Part shown: in pieces, positions 12,161 through 23,307 of the stretch | How positions within the stretch are numbered: the first letter of the stretch is position 1 | How the letters are laid out: the number at the start of each line of letters is the position of its first letter | Source of the DNA: Diospyros lotus | Lineage: Eukaryota; Streptophyta; Magnoliopsida; Ericales; Ebenaceae | DNA: 64,000 nt | Direction of reading: 5' to 3' | Assembly (NCBI RefSeq): GCF_014633365.1 | Contig: NC_068350.1 | Location: 29,503,119 to 29,567,118, forward strand | Notes under the pieces: model-generated | Told to the model about the DNA's origin: nothing | The model's input: only the letters and a program-made list of their open reading frames with translations | Database searches by the model: none | Translations under genes and position numbers: made by a program

Positions 12161-13725
12161 TGAAAGTAAAGCAAGATCGCTATGGGGCAAGCAGCGTAGT
12201 TCAAAAATTTTGAACCTTACCCCGATCCCGGCGATTGGATCAACGTCGAAATCAAATCATTCACAAACATATAAATAAATCTAACCTTTAGATTATCGAG
12301 TCGTTCGCGGATTCGAGCCGTCCAAGTGTCCGGCCTCTAACTCATGATACGCGGCACGCGTCCGTTGGCAAGGAAAGCGAAATAGGAGTACTAGCTCCTT
12401 CTCTTTTGTGCGGGTTGTGTATGGACGAAAAAGAACGCCCTCGTTTCATATTGATGCCAAAAGAAACGGGGAAGAGTGAGTGGCAATACGTTTTTCAACT
12501 CTTGAAAAACGACACCAAAAACCCCTGTAGTTTGGGCAACCCATAAATAGGTATTTATAAGGAGCTCTAAGGTTTCTTAAACCCTAATGGATATGGGCTG
12601 GCCCATTTAATTTAATCCAATTAGGAACTTAAATTAAATGGGTTTATTCTAGTCCAACTAGGATTATAATTAAATGGCCCAATCCTTTTATAAGTTTAAA
12701 TATAATATTTTGACCCAAATCTAATTTAAGCCCAAATATAATATTTAATATTTGGCCTAAATCTAATTTAGTCCAAATATAATATTTAATTTAATATTTG
12801 TCCCAAATCAAATTTAGTCCAAATATTAACTTAAACCCAAATATATTTTATTTCCTATTTGCCACTCCAACAAATATAAAATAATTAAATTAGAAACTCC
12901 TTCCTAATTTAATCAATTGTCATTTTAGGAAACTCTTTCCATTATGACGACTCCTCATCATATCAATGTCATTATGTCTATTTGTTCTTTTTCCATGAGA
13001 ACTTACGACAACACAACTTCTTGCCGTAGTGTCCTACTTAACCATACGTCCACTCTCCTAGTTTAAGCTAGGGACCGTGCCTATTGCGTATGACTTATTA
13101 GGCTTCCGAATATGTTGGCAATGTGTCGGTACAAACACATAAGACAAGATTGGCCTCTAGCAAGGCATCATGCCTACCCAATTATTCAGAAGGATTCATA
13201 ATCCGCAAATAACCTCATAAGAAGAACGGTTAATCCGCAAATAACCTCAGGTTCAAGGATTAGTTACACCCATCTCGTATGAGAATTCCATCAACATATA
13301 ACCAAAATGGATACTCATGGCGAGTCATATCCAGTGACACGTTCTACAACATTGGTCACCTATGTGCTTGTCTAGGCATCCTCATACCTATGGGTGTGAG
13401 ACCCCCATTGCTATCACATAACAAAAACATACCACATACAAGTCTTACCGCAATTGTCAATGTCCATTCTTGACATTGCTACGACTTGGGACATTTAATG
13501 ATGTCTAGAAACTGTGATGCATCATCTCACATCTTTATAGATTAATCACAGTATACATCATATGGACTTCTATCTAGTTTCATTCGGTTATTAAAATAAT
13601 AACAAGAAACTAATAGAATGACTTCTTGTGAATTTGAACAACTTCTTATTCAAATAATAACATGATTACAATTGTCAGTGTACAACATGCCCAATTTGAT
13701 TGGGTCTAGACCACCTACACTAACA
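12161..13725 (-). mobile_element. Solo LTR M (Copia-type) inside K 5' LTR
   Basis: Plus-strand ends TGAAAGTAAAGC and CACTAACA, flanked by a perfect TSD CTGCA (12156-12160 and 13726-13730). On minus it starts TGTTAGTGTAGGTG. Length 1565 bp. It is the same family as L (61829-63687), but the part matching roughly 62830-63200 of L is missing. No internal domain, hence a solo LTR. Confidence 0.92.
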
Positions 13726-13867
13726 CTGCAAAATGAGATCATCATTAGGGCGTGTGTGGGGGTACCTACGCAAACCTTCCGATGCCTAAGTTCGTTCTCG
13801 AGAGCAAAAGTGCGAAATTGTGTTGAGGGGCCTAAGAGTGAGTACCTTGTGTCGGGGACGTGGCCTC

Positions 13868-13877
13868 CTATTTATAG
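13868..13877 (-). promoter_or_regulatory. TATA box of K 5' LTR
   Basis: CTATAAATAG on minus, same context as at 81-90. Confidence 0.6.
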
Positions 13878-14735
13878 TGGAGAGAGGGGAGACGTGCGAT
13901 AATCGGGGTGAGAATCTCGTGGCTTATTTCAATGATTTCGCAGCCCATCTTAGAGGGAAAAGATGAGAGATTGGCCCAAGCCCACTCGGTCATGCCTTCT
14001 TTTGCACTTTTCCTTGGTTTTGTCTTGAGTAGTTCTCGTACCTCGAATTCATGCCTGATCTAAACCTTGATTCAGCTCTAATCTATTAAAACTCAAAACA
14101 TAAAAGTTGTAGATAAATTTCTTATCTTTCCATAAGACTTTGAATCTCCTCAATTGGAGCTCGTATGAGAAAGTTATGCCAAAAAAATCAAAGTAGCGTC
14201 ATACCACTCGGCATAACCGAGTGGGTCATGAAAAGTGAAGGGAGATTGGTCTCCCACCCACTTGGTTATGACCAAGTGGGGACCCACACGTCATGACTGA
14301 GTGGGTCTTCATTCTCTTTGATTTGAGGGCTTCTCTTTCCCTTTGTCTTGGTTTGAATCTGTCCTCACTCAAATACTTGATTCAGAGCCTTAATAGTGTA
14401 GGTGCATCAACTTAGAGCCCAATTTCAGCCTTGATGCGGCCTGGATCTCTCAAAACTCAAAACATGAAAGTTATAGATAATTCTATTGGATTTTCATAGG
14501 ATTTTTAGTCACCTTAATCGGAGCTTGTATGAGAAAGTTATACCTGAAAAACCAAATTAGTGTTGTACCAACTCGGCATAACCGAGTAGGTCCTCCCCAC
14601 TTGGTCTCGGCTCGACCTCTTGCTCCTTCGGCTTGTTTCCTTAATCTCCTACAACCCGTTGGGCCTTTGGGCTTCATGTCCATGTATCATGACTCTTTTA
14701 GGTCTTGTGACTCTCTAAGTTTGCAGGGCATATCA

Positions 14736-16662
14736 GCTACAAAACCCCAAGCCATGTTCACAACAACATATACATAGGCTTTCAAAATATAAGAGACCAA
14801 CAAGTTGTCAGCAATACAACAAAAGACTGCTAATGACCTTGTCTTTAAGTAATCTCTGTACACAACTATGTCCCCGAAGATCCACCCTTGTTAGATTCAC
14901 CTTTAGCCTTACCTTTTCCTTTTCCTGCAATGATGTAAGAAGCAAGAGAATAAGCCACAAGGCCCAACAAGCATAACAATGAATGATAATGGAAATCAGA
15001 TTACAACATGAGTAATTCACCATAGAGAAAAGGAAAAAATCCCAATAAATCACGTACGCTGGCCCCATGAACGAAAGAAAATATATGCACACATATAAAT
15101 CTCATTAGCTTGTACAATTAACAATGGACGCTTGAGGACAGACAACTCCACTCCTAGGGCTGTGCTCGTGAGCACATATAACCCTCAAGGATAGTCAATT
15201 CCCACCCAAGGTCCCAACCAATTCAAATGTTAGAAGGTCATTGGGTCCGGATAGCTCTACTCCAAGGGCGATGCTCACTACCGCACACGACCCTTGAGGC
15301 TAATCAGCTCAACCCAATACCTGGGCTAACACACACACATATATACCATAACATGATAATGCATGAGACACACCCCAAATATGTATCTCAACCATCTCTC
15401 ATAATAGTTATTCAGGAGACCCCAAAACTCGAACCAAGTAATGCCACGGAACATGGATTGACTCTCAATCTCGACAGGTATGACTTTAAACCCTAGGTAT
15501 ACCCCTAAACAATTGTCCAAATAATACCCATAATATGTAAAATCCAATCCTATCGAGTCTAGTTTATAACGCTTTAAACGGTTCGTTAATCGAATATATA
15601 TACAAAAAGTTATGGCCAAAATAGTAAAGGGTACGCAGTGTAGAGTCTACTTATGAATAGTCGACTAATGAGATGATTAGTCGACTAGGCCAAGGCCTGA
15701 TCTTCTTGAGGTCAGCTAACCCACTAAATAGTCAACTATTGACAGAAATAGTCGACTACTGAACCTAGAAACACACAGAAATGATCGGAAACACCTCAAA
15801 ATCAACCAAAACTCACAACCATCAATCCCAATCATAAAAACACACCATTCCCAACTAAATATAGGGTGAAACAAACCCTATTGAAGTTACAAAATAGTTC
15901 CAACCATCACATTCAAGAATTTAGGGAGATTTGAAAAGATCTTTATATAGATCTCAACTAAGAGCGTGAAAAGCATGGGGGTTCTTTCCTTTCATAAATA
16001 ATCCTCAAAACATCATGATTTAAAGATTTAGAAGAGGAATAGAGGAGTAGAACTTACATTTACCAAGTTTTCTCTTTGATGAGATCTTGAAGGACCACCA
16101 AGAGAGAAGGAGTTCACAACCCACCTTCAATAAAAGAAAACAAACTAAGAGAGGAAGAAGAAGATGAAAATCAACTACAAGCTTGCACCAACCTCTCTTA
16201 ACAGTTGATCATCCAAGAGGAAAAAGTAGAAGAGTTGGAGCCCTAGCTCTCCACTTCCCCAATCCCACGGCTCCCTATCTCAATTCCCTTCTATTCCCTT
16301 CTCCCTCACAATTTTTCTTTTATACTTATAACATAATATCATATATATATATATATATATCCACTAATAATCATTTCTTTTATTTTAATAAACCATTTCC
16401 CTTATATATTTATACACACTTGAACTAAATTCATATTTACAATATTTTCCATACCTCAAATTCCATAAAATGCTTATTTACATACCTTGCAAAGTCTTGG
16501 TTCCCACTTCCATTAGAATCAAACCGTTGATTTTTTTCCACATTCTCTCTACTTTGGTCACATTACCTAAAAATAACACATAATATCCCAAAGTCATTAC
16601 TCCATTAATTAAATACTCCTTCCCCAAATTAATATAATCCAACCAAATAACGGGTCGTTACA
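14736..16662 (-). repeat. 3' LTR of F (3' part displaced by K)
   Basis: The right end GGGTCGTTACA at 16662 follows the polypurine tract. A TA-rich stretch at 16340-16365 probably includes the TATA box. 15650-15770 carries four TAGTCGACTA palindromes (one decayed). No gene. Confidence 0.75.
15650..15770. repeat. Palindromic word TAGTCGACTA array in F LTR
   Basis: Three exact 10-bp palindromes and one CG to CA variant within 120 bp, in the presumptive R-U5. Confidence 0.8.
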
Positions 16663-16681
16663 GTTTCTGCCCCCCTTAAAA
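16663..16681 (-). promoter_or_regulatory. Polypurine tract of F
   Basis: Minus strand TTTTAAGGGGGGCAGAAAC lies immediately before TGTAACGACCC, the LTR start. Confidence 0.8.
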
Positions 16682-16709
16682 GAATTTGGTCCCCTAAATT
16701 CATACCTAC

Positions 16710-16916
16710 CTATTCAAAAAATTGGGGAAATGATTGCCTCATATCATCTTCAAGCTCCCATGTGGCCTCTTCTAGCCTGTGACATTGCCATTGCACCTTT
16801 ACATAAGGAATGGTCCAATTCCTTAACAAATTTTCTTTTCGGTCCAAAATAATTGTAGGAAGCTCTTCATACAACGCGTCTTCCCAGAGCATAAGGGTAT
16901 GGTAATCAATGATATG
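16710..16916 (-). pseudogene. pol: F integrase C-terminal chromodomain
   Basis: The segment ending at 16710 contains IPYVKVQWQCHRLEEATWEL, the hallmark chromodomain tail of Tekay/Del chromoviruses, which target integration by reading histone marks. It is preceded by LPTIILDRKE. It is the last part of the polyprotein before the polypurine tract. Confidence 0.88.
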
Positions 16917-17150
16917 CTAAGGCTCTGGCATGTACTTTCGCAACATAGATACATGGAAAACCTCATGCACCCCAGCCAACTGCGGCGGCAGGGCCAAGTT
17001 GTAGGCTACATACCCTATTCGCTCTAATATCTCAAAGGGTTCCACATAATGCGGACTGAGTTTCTTTGAAACTCCAAACCTCCACACACCGTTCATAGGC
17101 ATGACCCTTAGCCACACATGATCCCCAACAATAAATTCCAAGCCATGACA
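16917..17150 (-). pseudogene. pol: F integrase C-terminal (GPY/F-like) region
   Basis: Segment beginning EFIVGDHVWLRVMPMNGVWRFG, then KLSPHYVEPFEILERIG and VFHVSMLRKY, the conserved linker between integrase core and chromodomain in chromoviruses. The usual GPF is EPF here. Confidence 0.85.
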
Positions 17151-18000
17151 TCATCTATTAGCATAGCTTTTTTGACAATCTTGTGCCGCCTTCATCTGAG
17201 CCTTGATAAGCTAGATCTTCTCAATAGTTTGCTCGATTACCTCAGGCCCTTACAAACCTCTATGCCCAACTTCTTCCCAACAAATAGGTGACTTGCATGG
17301 CATACCATATAAAGCCTCATAAGGTGGCATTCTAATACTGAAGTGGAAGCTATTGTTATATGAAAATTCCACTAATGGTAAGTGATCATCCTAGCTCCCA
17401 CGAAAATCTAGCACACAAGACCTCAACAAATTCTACAAAGTTGGTATGGTCCGCTTTGTCTAACCATCGATTTATGGGTGGAATGTCGTACTAAATTTTA
17501 ACTTGGTCCCCAAAGCCTCATGTAGGGCTCCCCAAAAATGGGATGTGAATTTGTTGTCTCTGTCTGACACATTACTAGCGGGGACTTCGTGTAGTCTCAC
17601 AATCTCTTCAATATACAGCTTAGCCAATCGACTCAAGGGAAAGGTCTTTTTAATTGGAAGGAAATGGGCGGATTTCGTCAGTCAATCCACTATCACCCAT
17701 ATTGCATCGTGTCCCTTTTGAGTCCTAGGCAAACCTGTAACAAAATCCATGGAGACGTGATCCCATTTCCATTCTGGCATTGGTAGAGATTGTAACAATT
17801 CAGCAGGCTTCTAATGCTCTACCTTTACTTGTTAGCATACTGAACATTGTGACACAAATATAGCCACATCCTTTTTCGTACCGTCCCACCAAAAGTGGCA
17901 TCACAAATTCTGATACATTTTGGTTATCCCCGAGTGGATAGTATAACGAGTTCTATGTGCTTCTGACAAAATTTATTTTCTAATTTCTTCATTCTCTGGC
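17151..18000 (-). pseudogene. pol: F integrase core, broken
   Basis: Minus translation shows DAIWVIVD then a stop then LTKSAHFLPIKK around 17720-17640, the usual chromovirus integrase core. At 17454-17456 the codon expected for the catalytic Glu of DD35E reads AAG (Lys) in the context IDG-stop-TKRT. Several other stops fall where Gln or Arg codons are usual. It could not catalyse strand transfer as it stands. Confidence 0.82.
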
Positions 18001-18770
18001 ACACAAATATGGCATTCATATAATAGTAAACCATCATTCCTCTGTCGGAATCCCAAGGTACCAAATCTATCCACATCCTCTAAGACTCGAACCAATTTCT
18101 CATCACTTGTCTATTGCTCCCAGATCCGGTCAATTAACTCTAGTTGTACTGTGAAGTGGCCACAAAATACAACCGATGTCCCCCTAGAGGATGAGATAGA
18201 TAAATCACTTAGTTGCTTCAACAAATTCCATTCCTACACTATCATACTTGTAATGGAGGCTCTCTGTCTGCTTAAAGCATCGGCCACCACATTGGCCTTC
18301 CCTGGATGGTATAAAATATCATAGTCGTAATCCATAAATAATTCAATCCACCGTCTTTATCTCATATTTAACTCTTTTTGGGAGAAAAGATACTTTAAAC
18401 TTTTATGGTTGGTATAAACTTCCACTTTCTCGCCATATAAGTAATGTCTCCAGATTTGTAATGCAAAGACCACGACAACCAATTCTAGATCATGTATTGG
18501 GTAATTTATTTCATGCTTCTTCAATTGTCAAGAAGCAAAGGCAACCATGCGTCCATCCTGCATCAATACAGAACCTAGCCCCACATGAGAAACATCGCTA
18601 CATATGGTAAACTTTTCTCCACTTCTAGGAATGGCTAACACTAGGGTGGTAGTTAGCTTTTGCTTCAACTCTTGAAAGCTCTTTTCACAAGCTGCATCCC
18701 ATTCGAATGCCACACCTTTTCGAGTCAGTCTCGTTAAAGGGGAAGATAAGTGGGAAAATCCCTCAATAAA
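18001..18770 (-). pseudogene. pol: F RNase H
   Basis: The open segment 18713-18528 begins FEWDAACEKSFQELKQKL and continues with CSDVSHVGLGSVLMQDG, the RNase H start of Ty3/Gypsy pol. Degradation of the RNA of the hybrid is the family role. The rest is broken by stops. Confidence 0.82.
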
Positions 18771-18773
18771 TCG

Positions 18774-19721
18774 TCAATAATAACTAGCTAATCCCATGAA
18801 GCTTCGAATCCCAGTTACTGTCGTGGGCCTAGGCCAATCAACTATTACCTTAATCTTTTCAGGATCAATAGAAATACCATCCCCTGAAACCACATGCCCT
18901 AGAAATCCCACATGTGGTTGCCAAAAATTGCACTTACTGAGTTTAGTGTATAGTTGTTCCTCCTTGAGTTTCTGCAAGGTAACCCTAAGATGCTCCGCAT
19001 GAACTTCCATACTCGGGGAGTAAACCAAGATGTCATCGATGAACACGATCACAAAATTATCCAGATACTCCTTAAACACTATGTTCATCAAATCCATGAA
19101 AATCGCAAGGGCATTAGTCAACCCAAATGGCATAACCATGAACTCATAGTGGCCATAACGAGTCCTAAAAGCAGTCTTCGGTACATCTTTCACTCTAACA
19201 CGTACCTGATGATAACCAAACTTTAAGTCAATCTTAGAGAACATAGATGTGCTCCAAAGCTGATCTAATAAGTCATCCACTCGTGGTAGCGGGTATTTAT
19301 TCTTTGTTATTACCTGGTTCAACTAACGTTAATCAATACACAATCTTAAAGACCCATCCTTCTTTCGTACAAATAGTACTAGTGTAACCCATGGTGAAAT
19401 GCTAGGCCGGATAAACCCCTTATCAATTAATTCTTGCAACTGAGCTTTTAATTCCTTTAATTCATTTGGGGCCATTATGTAGGGAGCTTTCAAAATAGGT
19501 TGGGTGCCCGGTATTAAATCAATAAAGAACTCCACTTCCCTTGGGGGTGGTAACCTTGGCAACTCATCAGGAAACACGTCAGGAAATTCACAAACCACTA
19601 GAATTTCAGGGAATTTAGCCTTATTGCCCACACCAGTAGTTACAAAAGCTAAGTATGCCTTACAACCACGTCTCATCAATTGCTCTGCTTCCATAATCAA
19701 AATCATTGGGGTTATACTCAT
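18774..19721 (-). pseudogene. pol: F reverse transcriptase
   Basis: Two open segments (19721-19329 and 19322-18774) separated by stops within the CID...LNQ motif. Visible blocks: [39 protein letters not shown] and the catalytic [10 protein letters not shown] (FIDD form of YxDD), then thumb [15 protein letters not shown]. Standard Tekay-type RT, disabled by at least two stops. Confidence 0.88.
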
Positions 19722-19875
19722 AGGTTTAACACCCCTATATACAATAACAGGCTGTTACGATAGTTCAAAATAAATCGTCTTACTTTGACAATCCACTTTA
19801 GCAAAATGTTGGAACAACCAGTCCATACCAAGGATCAAATCAAAATCCTAAATATCTAACACAATCCCAAATTAA
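19722..19875 (-). pseudogene. pol: F protease C-terminal remnant
   Basis: Minus frame reads DFDLILGMDWLFQHFAKVDC, the end of a Ty3/Gypsy aspartic protease. The catalytic D-T/S-G part upstream is missing because LTR-like sequence begins within about 100 bp. Confidence 0.8.
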
Positions 19876-21919
19876 CATCTATAAGCAAGCTTTTAATATA
19901 TCACCGAATTACCAAACTCATGTAACCCCAAATCATGCCCCCAATCATACCTAATAATGCCCAAATAATCCCTTAAGAGCATATAAACATTCTTGGGGAT
20001 CCTGGAGAAATCACCCCAAACTCATACTTTTAACATAAGCCTCTAATGAACCCCAACTTTTCTAAACATGTTTTAGAACCAAGATAAAACTATTAAAAAC
20101 TCATCCAAATAATTCATATTCTATACCCAATCAAATCTTATCAAGTCTAGTTTATAACTCATCAAACGGATCTCAAATCTGAGTTTTCTACTAAAAGTTA
20201 TGCTCGAAACAGCGGAACATGCGCAGGCTGTAAACGCGAAAAATAGTCGACGGATGGGAAGGAAACTGTTGACCAATTGAGACAACGGTCAACCAAAAGA
20301 ACCCTCTACACCCAAATGTCGACCGATTAGGGAAAAAAGGTCAACTGACAACAAGGAAAAACCCCCCCGAACACACCCAAATGCAACAAAAATGTGAGAA
20401 AAGCACACACAAGCCATCCCTTAACCCAAAAGCATCATTCCTTGTGGAATTGTAGGGTGAAACTAACCCTACTTTGAGTCCCAAAGAAGACCAACAAGAT
20501 TAAACCAACCACGAGAGAGATTTACAAAGGTTTCTAGATAACCCTCCAAACTAAGAATTCCTTGGGAAATCATGGGATTTTCATACATCATCCCCCCCCC
20601 CCAACAACATGAGTAAGGCTTACAAAAGAGATTAAAGGAACTAGAACTTGCCTTAGAAACCTCTATTGATGATCCTCCTTGAGACAATTAGCTTCCAAGC
20701 CCTTCTACTTTACATACTCACCAAGAGAACTAGCAAAAAGAGAAAAAAAGGAAAAAGATGAAGATAGCTAACTCCCACAACCCTTTTGAAATCATAAGCA
20801 AGTAAGAAAAAGAGAAGAGAAGGAACCCTACCTCTTGCTTCCTCTCTCCCGATCGGTTTTCCTCCCTCCCTCCTTTCATTTTCCTTTCAATTCTCTTCCC
20901 TCATACAGACGACCACCACTTATATCTATATACATACACCCTTCCACCCAATTTACTTAAATCCCTATATGGTATAACCTTTTAAATGGAAATCATTCAA
21001 ATGTTAATTTGGACACCATTTAAACCCCTAATAACATTTCAATACATACCTTGCCTTATGTTAGGTCCCACTACCACTTAAGTCAAATATTTGACTTTTC
21101 CACTTCCATTGCACATTACCTACAAATATCACATATATTCCACTAAATTATCATTATTCTAATAAGATAAATATCTTACACCAAAGTATGTGTAATACCC
21201 GGTATTACATGGTATTAAAAATAAATAAAGTTTGATTATTTTTGAAAGGATCCCGGGTGGCCCGGGAAGCCCAAGAGTAAATTTTGAGAAATTAATTAAA
21301 ATAAATTGTCGAATTGGCGGCAGGGAGTGCCTCGGGACTTGGATGTCCAGGGAACAGGGCAAGAGATTGATGAGCGTCTCGAGATGAGATTAATGACGCT
21401 GGAAGCGGTCCAACCACGAATAATTTTCGAAATAATTTCGGTATAATCCCAAATGGATGTCAGTCCCGAATGGTCATAGGGGACCTCCGGGAAGCTGAGA
21501 GACCCTACGGGTGGTCTGGTTTTGTGTATAAGGCAACCCTTAGGTGTTTCGAGTGGAATACAGGTCCCATGCAGGTGCAGGGATGAAATCGATATTCCCG
21601 AGTAAATGTCGACAATTAATTTTGATCAATCGAGATGTGGTGTGGCTTGATGATAATTTAATTAAGCCTTGGAGGGTTAAAGTGTTATCATTAAAAGTCT
21701 CAAGTGTAATTAAAATTCCTTAAGTGGGATTAATGTAATTAATGGGGGTTAAATGTGTAATTTAACTTATATATATATATATAACCGTGAGCTGCTGCCA
21801 AGATTTCAAAATTTGAAATCAAAACAAAGAGGGAGTAGTGAAATTGAGGAGAGTGAGCGATCGGGAGAGAGCACGGTCGGGTAAGGCTTCGCGCAAGAGA
21901 GAGATCGAGAGAGAGTGAG

Positions 21920-22330
21920 AGAGAGCCGGCCGAGTTCGGCCATGGGAGAAGCTGCCATTGAAGCCGACGAGTGAAGCTGGAGCAGTGTCGGGCAGCGGCC
22001 AGCGACGGCCATGGCCGAGGCAAAGCCGGCCCTTGGCAGCTCGAGGTAGCGGGCATGGTGCGGCCGGCGGCATCGGCAAGGGGAGCCAGAGGCAGCAGCG
22101 GCCATGGCGGTTGCGCGCGCTGGTGTTACAGGGCGCAGGGAAGCCAGCCGCGGCAGTGATGGCCGACAGCTGGCGTTCGTGTGATGCTCAAGAGCGGCCG
22201 GCGGTGGTGGCCGGAGCTGCGGCGTGGGCTGGTGGAGCCGCGGCGGTGGCAGGAGGCGCGCACAGGCGCTATGCGCGCACCAGAGAAGAAGGAAGAAGAA
22301 CAGTGGCCGCGCGGGAGAAGAGAAGTGAAG
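21920..22330. other. GC/CpG-rich block downstream of the LTR D TATA box
   Basis: A sharp local rise in G+C with many CG dinucleotides in an otherwise AT-rich window. The equivalent is at 6900-7290 in C and, weaker, 26080-26420 in E. Confidence 0.7.
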
Positions 22331-23307
22331 AAGAAAGGAGGAAAAGAGAAAAAAAAAAGAAAAAAAAGAAAAAGAAAAATAGAAAATAAGAAAATCTGGA
22401 AAAATCCCAAAAAATTCCAGAAAATTGGGGAAAAGTCCTGGAAATTATATTAAGGCTCGTAGAGCATACCGGAAGCTCGAGAATGGGATTTCGGGCATGT
22501 GATGGCAGCTCGGGAAGCAACGTCGGCGTGGGCGATTGGCCGATTTTTCCTCCCAATTGAATGAGGTAATTAATTATTTCTTTTGAATTAATTGAGGTAA
22601 ATTAATTTAATTATTTTCATTATGTGAGATAATGAATTATGTAGTATTAGTTGGATTAAAGCCTGTGTGGGGGTTATTTGAAATTAGTTAATGGATGATT
22701 TTGGTGATGTGCGGCATAGTTGAGAGCATTGGTTTATTACCGGAGGTTAATGGAGTTGGGATTTTGTGTGTGGTTGCATCTAGGTTCGACCGGAGGGACG
22801 GTGATCCTAGAAGAACTTGAGATTCAGGCTGGAATTCGTGCCGAGGCAGAGATGAAGCTTCGAGCCAGGTAAGGGACGGCCCCATGTGGAGGTGACCTTG
22901 CAAGTTGGTAAATATGTTTGATAATGTTTTTATGTTGCATTGGCATGTAGTGGTTATATCTTGTGTGATGCAAGAACTAGTGGACCTGTGGCCATATGGA
23001 GGGCTAGTGTGGTGGGGGCTGATAGGTTGATGCCTCAAACCTTAGTGGGTTGTGAGGATGAGTGGACCTAGCCTCATTTGCATGCATTTGGCATACATAA
23101 ACATGGTTATATTCATATTTACATACATTGCACCCTTACTGAGTCTTTATGACTCATGAGGTTTTACCTCATGTGTAGATGATGCAAGTCCGAATGCAAG
23201 CAGGGATGGTGCCGGGAGGCTGTTGTGGCAACTAGCTGTGTTGCCCGAGTTATGTATTTTTAATATTGCTTGTATGTAGCCAGGGGGCGTGGTGTATGTA
23301 TACCCTT

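Larger units (their letters stand above)
1..14735 (-). mobile_element. Element K: gag-only Ty3/Gypsy retrotransposon (TR-GAG-like), runs off left edge
   Basis: Minus-strand LTR retrotransposon read from matching copies at 1-927 and 13788-14735, which stay alike until both reach the same terminus (GGGCATATCA on plus, TGATATGCCC on minus). In element order: 5' LTR (11610-14735), primer site (11587-11607), gag (11550-9727), an internal 48-bp tandem array, a purine tract (950-928), then the 3' LTR (927 to beyond the window). No protease, reverse transcriptase or integrase is detectable between gag and the 3' LTR, so it is non-autonomous. This matches the published TR-GAG type (terminal repeats plus GAG only). 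It is interrupted by solo LTRs B and M. It inserted in the LTR of element F; the right flank GCTAC (14736-14740) should recur left of the window. Confidence 0.8.
11610..14735 (-). repeat. 5' LTR of K, interrupted by solo LTR M
   Basis: Plus-strand ends are TGTTATTGCC (11610) and GGGCATATCA (14735). Without M and its duplication it is about 1556 bp. The TATA box is at 13868-13877, U3 to the right, R-U5 to the left. U5 holds two tandem arrays (11741-11900 and 11990-12155). U3 holds CG-centred inverted repeats at 14205-14305. Confidence 0.82.

Noticed and set aside
11878..12204. Minus ORF with GHSVI/GYQGSL repeats
   Set aside because: Product of the 18-bp tandem repeat in the K LTR; no start context or homology.
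21958..22389. 143-codon plus ORF in LTR D ending in poly-Lys
   Set aside because: Composition artefact of the GC-rich block and homopurine run; long frames overlap on both strands.
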